Assembly (NCBI GenBank): GCA_024364735.1
Contig: JAGFNQ010004009.1
Coordinates: 124,001 to 188,000, forward strand
DNA length: 64,000 nt
Origin: Boesenbergia rotunda
Taxonomy: Eukaryota > Streptophyta > Magnoliopsida > Zingiberales > Zingiberaceae
Reading direction: 5' to 3'
The notes beneath the pieces were generated by a model. The model saw only the letters and a program-made list of their open reading frames with translations. It was not told the DNA's origin and did not search any database. This document shows positions 56,029-64,000 of this stretch, piece after piece; within the stretch, counting starts at the first letter, position 1; the number at the start of each line of letters is the position of its first letter. The position numbers and the translations under genes were made by a program.

Positions 56029-59000
56029 ATGAGGAGGTCGCCCAAGGTGGAAGCGGCGCTAGCCCTCGGCCGGAAGCGGTCGCTGCAGGCCATGCTCGTC
56101 GCCTTCCTACTTTATGTCGCACTTGTTTTCGTCTTCGAGCTTCCTTTTCTCTCCCGCGGGATTCCCCCCGCCCTCTCTTCCGTTGGGTATGCTGCCGCCG
56201 GGATCCTCGGTGGAGACGGACTGAGCATCCCTCTTAACCTCGGCTCCGAGGACCGTGCCGCGCCGTTTCGTCCTTCGCACGGAACCCGCCGTCTGGGTGG
56301 CTCCGCCGGGGGACCTGCCGGCATCCGCCTCCCGTCAGAGCGGAGGAGGACGATGTCGGTCTCGGGGCTTGATTTCATCTTCGACAGTTCCGCCGTTGGA
56401 AAAGGGCCATTCTCTGGGCTTCACAAGGCCGCGAGGGACGCATGGGAGGTTGGGCAGAAGCTGCTCAAGGAGCTTAAAGCTGTGCCTTTGGCGGGGTCTG
56501 TGGCCGCCAAGGAGAATCGAACGCAGGAGAAGTGTCCGCACTCGATAATACTCTCCGGGGAAGAGTTTCTTCAACGGGGGAAGGTGATGGTGCTCCCCTG
56601 TGGGTTGACGTTGGGTTCTCACATCACCTTCGTTGGGAAGCCGTACCAAGCCCACGCGGAGCACGACCCTAAAATTGCGATTTTGAACGAAGGGGAGAAG
56701 CAGATTATGGTGTCTCAGTTCATGATGGAGCTGCAGGGGCTCAAGACGGTGGATGGGGAGGATCCACCTAGGATCCTCCATTTCAATCCTCGGCTGAAGG
56801 GCGATTGGAGCGGAAAGCCAGTTATTGAGCAGAATACTTGCTACCGAATGCAGTGGGGATCTGCCCAACGGTGCGAGGGATGGAAATCCCTGTTCAATGA
56901 GGAAACTGGTAGGTCATTTTGAATATGCTTCTGACGATCTACTACATATTATTCAACTTTCAAATTCGCCGTGCTATCAAACGTCCTTCTAAAACCTGAA
57001 ACATCATTATTTGTATTGCTGAAAACATTCTTAATTTTTTCCCCTAATTTCTGGTTCGTTTTATTAATCGGATGTCTGACATTGGATGTTCAATTTTGTA
57101 TCCTGCCCCCTTTTTTCATTATTTTGTTTTTTTTTGTTTTTAGAAAAAAGCTTCCTTTGGAATTCAATACTATCAATGAGAAAGAGCCTCTTTTCCTATC
57201 AGCATTGGATTCTTCCAACGCACATTTCTCGTATTTTACCCCAAGATGTGATTGCTTTGGTTTATATAATGGTTTTCATTTCTCTTGTTTGCTCACAGTT
57301 GATGGGCTCGTGAAGTGTGAAAAGTGGATACGGGATGATGACAACCGGATGGAAGAGTCAACAGCAACATGGTGGCTAAACAGATTAATTGGTCGCACTA
57401 AAAAGATATCTATGGACTGGCCATATCCATTTGTGGAAGACAAGTTGTTTGTTCTCACTCTCAGTGCTGGGTTGGAAGGTTATCATGTCAACGTTGACGG
57501 TAGACATGTGACGTCTTTCCCGTATCGCACTGTAAGTTTCAATTGCAAATTCCCCAAATTGGATTTGGTTTGTACTTGATATTGTAATGGAGAGTTAACA
57601 AACCATGGTGTTCATGTCCTCTGTAGGCTTATGTTCTCGAGGATGCAACTGGTCTGTCAGTGAATGGCGATCTTCATGTGCATAACATTTTTGCTGGCTC
57701 ATTGCCAACATCTCATCCTAGCTTTGCTCCACAGAAGAACCTTGAAATGTCATCTGAATTTCAAGCGCCACCACTTCCGGATGGACCTGTTGAAGTATTC
57801 ATTGGCATACTTTCTGCAGGCAATCATTTTGCAGAGCGGATGGCTGTCAGGAAATCATGGATGCGTGCAGTTAGTAAGTCTTCTAATATGGTGGCTCGGT
57901 TTTTTGTTGCTCTGGTAACTCCTCAAGCTAGTATTCCTTTCATTTCCCATCCTTTTCCTTTCAGATTTGTACTAACTTACAGACTTTGTTCAAACAGCAT
58001 GGAAGGAAGGAAGTGAACTTAGAATTGAAGAAAGAGGCGGAGTTCTTTGGTGACATTGTAATCGTGCCTTTTCTAGATAGTTATGATCTTGTCGTTCTCA
58101 AGACTGTTGCCATATGCGAATATGGGGTTTGTATTGACTATAGTTGTTCGTATTATGGATTTGTTGCTCCACTTACGATACTATTTTAATTACCAATGTC
58201 TTTTTGGGTGTTCTCTCTCCCTTTCTCCAATAGGTTCGCATTGTTTCTGCTAGCTATATAATGAAATGCGATGATGATACCTTTGTTAGAATTGATTCGG
58301 TGATGAACAAAGTCAAGACAGTTCCCATTGAGAAAAGTCTGTATATTGGTAACATAAACTACCACCACAAGCCGCTACGAGAAGGGAAATGGGCGGTCAC
58401 ATATGAGGTAAATTCAAATCACAGACATGTATTGGTTTATGTATTGTTTTAGTGCACAAGGGAAATTCAAAGATAATATCAAACCGGAGATGGTGGTTGA
58501 AGAAAACTATAGCAGAAGTTTATTTGTAATTGATGTCTAATAATATATATGCACATTCGCTTGCCACCAATAATGATATCTTGATTATAAAAGCTATATT
58601 AGGGGTGACTCATTTTTAAAGTAGATGTTCTGTTTATGTGGTTTGAGTAAAAAACATTAAATTTTAGTACAGGTGGGAAGTGCCTAAAAAAACACTTCAG
58701 GTCCAATTCAGAGTCGTCAAACTAATTTGTAGTGTGTTAGTGTGCTCATCTTTCTTGATGATGGTACAGGTGAGAAGTGCCTAGAAAACAGTTCAGGTCC
58801 AATTCAGAGCTGGTAGACTAAGAGCCTAGAAAACAGTTCAGGTCCAATTCAGAGCTGGTAGACTAAGAGGGTGTTTGGTTTGCTCTATTTTTTATTTTTA
58901 TTTTTCGGAAAATCGTATTTTTTTATTTTCTGAAAAATAACTTTATTTCATTCTCTAGTTTTCCAGAAAACGCTATATCTTTTTCTGAAAAACAAGGCTG

Positions 59001-59843
59001 AAAAATGCAAACCAAACATGTTTTTCAGAAAATCGCATTTTCTATAGAAAATAAAAATGAAAAACAAACATACCAAACGCCCCCTAAGTTTTTTAGTATA
59101 TTAGTGTGCTAATCTTTCTTTATGGTTACTATTGGGAGCAGTATCACATACTATTGCGATTGACACATAATTTGGATATTGATATGATACATATGTATTT
59201 GTGCTATGATATGCATCACTAGTTTACTTTGTGCTGTGTTCCATTTTTCAAACTGATAATCTTACACTACCCAATCTGCTTTAGGTACGTAGAATGCTAA
59301 TGATTACATAAAGTTATTCCTTTTACATGAGAAATGTTAATGTTACATGAAGGCACTGTTCTGAGTATGATCTTTGCAATGCAGGAATGGCCTGAAGAGG
59401 ATTATCCACCATACGCTAATGGTCCTGGATACGTCCTATCGTCCGACATTGCTCGTTTTATAATATCTGATTTTGAGAAACATAAATTAAGGGTAACATT
59501 TATATTTCTTATTGATCCTTTGTTAACTAGATTGGTTACTTGTGTTCTTTCTTTGAAGATATTGTATTTTACTTTCATAGCATACGAATGACAAATGATT
59601 CCCTGATATGATGTGTAGTTTTCTAATTCGATGCAGTTGTTCAAAATGGAAGATGTGAGCATGGGCATGTGGGTTGAGCAGTTTAATAAATCCCGAACAG
59701 TCGAATACATTCATAGTCTCAAGTTTTGCCAGTTTGGATGCATAGATGACTACTACACTGCACATTACCAGTCCCCAAGACAAATGACCTGCATGTGGGA
59801 CAAATTGCAAGCAGGAAAGCCTCAATGCTGTAACATGAGATGA
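56029..59843 (+). CDS. Hydroxyproline O-galactosyltransferase (GT31, galectin domain), GALT2-6 type
   Basis: Seven exons by splice sites and frame: 56029-56908, 57299-57531, 57627-57914, 57998-58126, 58234-58407, 59385-59492, 59637-59843, giving 672 residues, close to Arabidopsis GALT4/GALT5. All introns are GT-AG. A basic N-terminus and a membrane anchor (about residues 19-36) fit a Golgi type II protein. A galectin domain spans about 183-395 ('KVMVLPCGLTLGSHITFVGK', 'VNVDGRHVTSFPYRT'). The GT31 catalytic domain starts at about 425 ('MAVRKSWM'), with the DDD metal site at 523-525 ('MKCDDDTFV') and 'MEDVSMGMW' at 608-616. The family moves galactose from UDP-galactose to hydroxyproline of arabinogalactan proteins. 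The ATG at 56029 is preferred over the in-frame GTG six bases upstream. Which GALT member it is cannot be decided here. Confidence 0.93.
58779..58868 (+). repeat. 45-bp tandem duplication in intron 5
   Basis: 'gcctagaaaacagttcaggt' starts at 58779 and again at 58824, and the two 45-bp units are identical or nearly so. A diverged third copy lies at about 58680-58730. Confidence 0.9.
58867..59084. mobile_element. Tourist-like MITE in intron 5
   Basis: Ends GAGGGTGTTTGGTTTG and CATACCAAACGCCCC(C) are imperfect inverted repeats, flanked by TAA (58864-58866 and 59085-59087), the 3-bp duplication of PIF/Harbinger elements. It is 218 bp with T/A-rich subterminal 'ttttctgaaaaa' inverted words and no coding. 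Confidence 0.75.
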
Positions 59844-60290
59844 GGATGGCATGAATGAGCCGCAATGATGCAAAAAAGTTCACCAATGGTTTGATCCACT
59901 TTTCTAAGCTCACACTGGTTCGATACTGCTCAACCATTCATTCACGGTTTCTTTTATTTTCAGGTAGGCAGTTAAAGCCTAGTCATGGAAAAGCAGCCCT
60001 GCCGAGCTCAGTTACAACTGAAACTGCATCGTCTACGTTGCAATGCCTTCATGAAGTTGCGGCAGCTTTAGAATCAACATGTTCTTCTCAGATTTTGTAG
60101 TTTAATCTCGGTAGCACCAGACATAGCCCATGACACAGAATCAGCATGTTCTTCTATATGGTTGAACTTGTATCATATATTTTGATTACCTCTGATAATT
60201 GCCACCTTCGTATTCCTATGAGTTGCTAATGTAATCTTTAACTTCTTGCTGAAGATCCTGATTTTGTGAATAATCAATGACGTTGGGTTT
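59844..60290 (+). other. 3' untranslated region of the galactosyltransferase gene
   Basis: No frame. Possible polyadenylation words are AATAATCAATG at about 60269-60279. A possible intron acceptor ('ttattttcag', ending 59964) suggests an alternative 3' exon, but this is unproven. Confidence 0.45.
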
Positions 60291-60344
60291 GTTTCATCTA
60301 TTAGTGTGATTATTCTTTATGAAGCTTTTGTTGTATTCGGAGTA

Positions 60345-63145
60345 GACCCGATCAAGGGCTGGGTCCATCCCGGACCCAACCCGGGTCAATGGGCCGGTTT
60401 CAGTTCTAGCCCAAGTTGAACTGGCGGCCCGCCGATTAATCGGCGGGTCGAACCGTTGGTTCAGCCCGGCAGTTTCAACGGCTGTGAATAGTTTGGGATT
60501 ATATATATATATATATATTTTGTTTTTTTTTTCAACGGTTAAGATCGTTCGATCACTTTTTGATCAATGACTATGATTTAGTGATTGTTATGATCCAAAT
60601 TCTATAAATAGGGAGTTCATTTTATCATTTTTACATATATTTTCTCTACTCTTATTTTTAACTTCATATTCTCTATGTGTTTTCGACTCCAACTTTCGAC
60701 GACAATGGAAGAAGGTCACGGAGTTTCATCATCTCGATCTCGGAGGTAAAAAGAAATAGTGCATAAGGATCCTGACATTCAAATTCAATCCACCGATGAT
60801 GAGACTGAGGCCCAGCCTCAGTACTCTTTCATGACAAAACACAAGTATCGATACAATTACTTCTAAGGTTCAGGAAAATCCTTCTCTAAAATCTTCTATT
60901 TTCACTAAACATTTTGAGAAGGTCATACTTTCGTTGAGAGAATTGCATACAAAATGTAAGTATTGTAATGCTTCTTACAAATTCCAAGCCGGCGATGGCT
61001 ATGGGTCATTGAAACGACATGTAGAAACCAAGCAACCGACGGAATATGAGCTCGATCGCTTTCAAGCACAATTATCAAGATTTTCTAGCGGTAGTAGTAT
61101 TGATTCTAATTTATTTTTATATTCTGATAATAAATTAAGAGAATCATTAGCTAAATTTGTTTTCGTAGAACATCTTTCTTTTAATTTTGGTTCTAAGTAC
61201 ACATTTGAAGATTTTTGTAAAAAATCTCTTAATCCATGTGCTAAACGTATTCCTAGGACTACACTTGTATAATTAAAAAATTAGTAAAACAAGGAAAAAA
61301 TAAATTTAATTGATAAATTAAGTAAATTAAATAATAAATTTTCTTTATGTTTTGATATTTGGAGTGATTATTGGCAAATTCATTCTTATATGGGTGTGAC
61401 TTGCCATTGGATCGATAACTCTTGATCCTCCAAAAAAAGATTGATAGTTTATAAAGTTTTTGATGAATTACCCATAACATTGCACAATTAGTCAATTATT
61501 ATGTTTAATTTTAGAAGAATATGAATTGACTCAAAATATTTTCAATATCATTAGATAATGTTAGTTTTAATACCACTTCTATAGATGAACTAAAATTTGT
61601 TTGCCAACTTGTTATTGGTGATTTATTTTTTCATATTCGTTGTGTATGTCATATTTTAAATTTATGTGTTCAAAATAGATTAAAACTTTTAGAAAATTAT
61701 ATTAAATCAATTAGAATCGTAATTTCATATTTATGGTCGCATCCATTTATGATGAAACAATGAGGTAAGTTTTGTAAAGCTAATGGAATGAGACCTAAAA
61801 AATTTTCACGTGATGTTTCAACCGTTAGAATTCAACATATCAATTATTACAAGATTCATTTCAATATAAAGGTTTATTATGTTTATTTTTTGCACAAAAT
61901 AGTAATACTAATATATATTTATTTTCATAACAATAGAATATTTGTAGTAATATTTATGAAATTTTAAAAGTATTTAACGATACAACCAAATAACTTTTCG
62001 ATGTTTACTATCCCACTGCTCATTTAGTTTTAGTGAATTTTTCTAGTATAATATTAGTATTAAATGAACGTATTAATAATGAAGATTTAACTTCTTGCAT
62101 ATTAGCTATGAAAATTAAATGGGAAAATTATTTTTATTTTATTTTTGAAATTTATTTTATTGTATTTACTTCAGATCCTAGATTTAAATTAGAAGTTTTA
62201 TAAGAAAATACTAACTTTATATTACAATGCTTTAATTCCTATTAAAGATTCTTCTTCTCCTGATCTAGTTAATATTATATATAATATTAGAAATTATTTA
62301 TATGATGTATAATTAATATTATATTAAATATGAAATACAAACTAATATTTCTGAAACATAACAACTTATTAGTACTACTTTAAAACTTACAAAAGCACAG
62401 TTTTTATTAAAAGAACGGACTAAATGTTCACGAGGATCCTCAAGTTTCACACAGAAATTTGAGAATTATTTTACTACTTTTGATTTTAATGAAGCAGATA
62501 GCGAATATTTTGATATCTTAAAGTGATGGTTACAGAAGGCTCAATGTTTTCCTGCTCTCTGATTGCTAAAAAAATTTAGCTTGTCCAGTGTCAACTGTTG
62601 CTGTGGAGCAGACGTTCAGTGTCGACGGCAACATATTAGATGAACAACGATCAACTATATATTTCTCCCGACTCATTGGAAGCTCAAGCATTACTAGACG
62701 ATTGGACCAGAGCCAAGAAAAGAATCCAAGGAATGCAACTTTCAGAAGATGAAGTTGAAGAATTTGATACCGAAAGTACGAATACAACAGAAACGGGAGG
62801 GAATGGAAGTGAATGATATAAATTGTAAAAGGGTAAAAATGTAAAAGAACTACGTGGATTTTGATTCTCTTATACCCTGAGGGGATACGTAGGCAACTTA
62901 AAAAATACAAGACATTTTTTAATAAATTTTATATTTTAAATTTAAATTTAAATTTTAAATTTTAAATTTTTTAATATAATAATCTCGAACCATCCCGAAT
63001 CGTGACAACCCGTTAACTGAACCGTGAATCGACAGTTCTGAACCGTGAATGTAATCGTCTTGGGCGATTAAGTTTAAAGGTTAACCTTCCACAAATCGAC
63101 GATTCTAAATCGTTGAACCGACAATTCCAAATCATGGTCAGGTGT
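60345..63145 (+). mobile_element. Decayed autonomous hAT transposon
   Basis: The left part (60345-60490) has GC-rich 'gggtccatcccggacccaaccc' words in pieces and 'gccgattaatcggc'. The right part (62980-63140) has repeated 'gaaccgtgaatcg' words, as hAT subterminal regions do. Terminal words ACCCGATCA and the complement of TGGTCAGGT match imperfectly. Exact ends and an 8-bp duplication were not settled. Coding remains for a BED finger and for the hAT dimerisation domain show the family. Confidence 0.7.
60934..62725 (+). pseudogene. hAT transposase (broken)
   Basis: The frame 60934-61272 holds the BED-type zinc finger ('CKYCNASYKFQAGDGYGSLK', 'RHVE') and the start of the transposase domain ('FEDFCKKSLNPCAKRIPRTT'). 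The body (61280-62560) is AT-rich and full of stops, but phrases such as 'FDIWSDYWQIHSYMGVTCHW' (about 61350-61410) are still seen. The C-terminal hAT dimerisation motif 'CPVSTVAVEQTFSVDGNI' lies at about 62581-62636. Dead copy. Confidence 0.75.
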
Positions 63146-63512
63146 AATTCAAAGCATCGTATTTAAATTAACGTCGGCAGAAAAATAATTGTAAGCCATC
63201 CAGGAACAAGAAGATAAGGCCCATCAAACTACGCTACGAGTAGGTGGTCAAGAATAATAGGAAATTATCATTCTAAAATACCATAGTCAAAACGAAATTT
63301 ATTGAACAATAGATTATTCATATATGTTTTTGTTTATTAGTGCATCTATAATGCTGTGTTAATCGAGCATTATAATATTTGATTAAAACACCACACACAT
63401 TAAAATCATTGCGACGAGCGCGTTAATGCACTGATGCAAAGAACATGTCTAGATATTTGCACGCGTTCATCGATTAAAAAAATAAACTTGACATGACATC
63501 CCAATCGATTGG
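63146..63512. other. Unassigned non-coding sequence
   Basis: AT-rich. No frame, RNA gene or clear repeat recognised. It ends in 'ccaatcgattgg' next to the LTR start. Confidence 0.5.
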
Positions 63513-64000
63513 TGTTGAGACCGGTAGAAGAGCTAGAATGGGGGGTGATTAGCTCCGATCTTTGCTTGTTGTAGATTTGTTGCGGCGGAAGACTTGAGCA
63601 ACGCTAACACCTCGATTTTACTTGATATCCACCTCCTTGAGGTGACTAATCTAAGGATCCGCTCTCCTCACTCTCTCATACACTATGAAAGATCTCATTC
63701 TTGAGGTGGAGAAACCTCTTACAAGCTTACAAGAAAATATAATAAGAAACTCAAGCAAATACAAAAGAAATTTTACAACATTTAGACAACTAAGTTCTCT
63801 TTGCTTTTCTTGCTATCTTCAAGCTTGGAATCGCCTCTTGATTTTTGGAAATGCAACAACACTAAGCTCCAAGGTCTCACATGAAATGACAATGAAGGAG
63901 GAGGAATAATCGTCGAAGCTACGCGAGCGATGCCGCTTCAAATCTGCGTGAAAACCCTATATACCCGACGCCTAGGGTTCCCTAATTGATTGTCCGATCG
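63513..64000 (-). repeat. Start of another Sirevirus-like LTR (runs off the window)
   Basis: TGTTGAGACCGGTAGAAGAG followed by 'ggggggtgattagctccgat', 'gcttgttgtagatttg' and 'aaccctatatacccg' in the same order as at 10528 and 19410. Orientation on the minus strand is taken by analogy. The frame 63685-63909 lies inside it and is not a gene. Confidence 0.8.

Noticed and set aside
60490..60520. (AT)n tract as a promoter of the hAT transposase
   Set aside because: It is a simple repeat. A TATA-like word is inevitable in it and the transposase is dead.

Overview
This window is nuclear DNA from a flowering plant, most likely a monocot. The evidence is one seven-exon host gene with a strongly GC-rich first exon and AT-rich introns, set in about 55 kb of nested LTR retrotransposons. 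I cannot name the species. No bacterial, organellar or CRISPR features were seen.

The only convincing host gene lies at 56029-59843 (+). It encodes a 672-residue family-31 galactosyltransferase with a galectin domain, of the hydroxyproline O-galactosyltransferase (GALT2-6) type that starts arabinogalactan-protein glycosylation in the Golgi. A Tourist-like MITE sits in its fifth intron, and a decayed hAT transposon (about 60345-63145) lies just beyond its 3' end.

Left part (1-35109). The window opens inside the 3' half of an Athila-like element whose LTR starts at 1015. A foldback element follows (about 3515-3970), then an old array of hairpin-forming units (4560-5538). That array was split by later insertions, and pieces resume at 10347 and 34051. 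The insertions that can be placed by target-site duplications are: an LTR-derived element 5539-10341 (AGTTT); a Sirevirus-like Copia element 10528-20755 (CCCAC) that carries three solo LTRs; a chromovirus-like Ty3 element 20782-31765 (GAATA), itself split by a gag-only Copia element 23397-30381; and a short hAT element 33398-33994 (TTACCTAG/TTACCTGG).

Middle part (35110-54653). One Tat-lineage Ty3 element (target duplication CCACC) spans 19.5 kb. It keeps RT, RNase H, a second RNase H and integrase, all broken. It has a 67-bp tandem array in its 3' untranslated region and a long antisense ORF with its own TATA box. Inside the 67-bp array sits a young Athila-like non-autonomous element 39500-48289 (target duplication CTTGG). 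Its LTRs are almost identical and it encodes an unusual Phe/Gln-rich, prion-like protein followed by acidic repeats. This is the most interesting and least explained object in the window.

The right edge (63513-64000) is the start of another LTR of the same family as the Sirevirus-like element. The genes do not form a pathway. The window records successive transposon bursts beside one cell-wall glycosylation gene.
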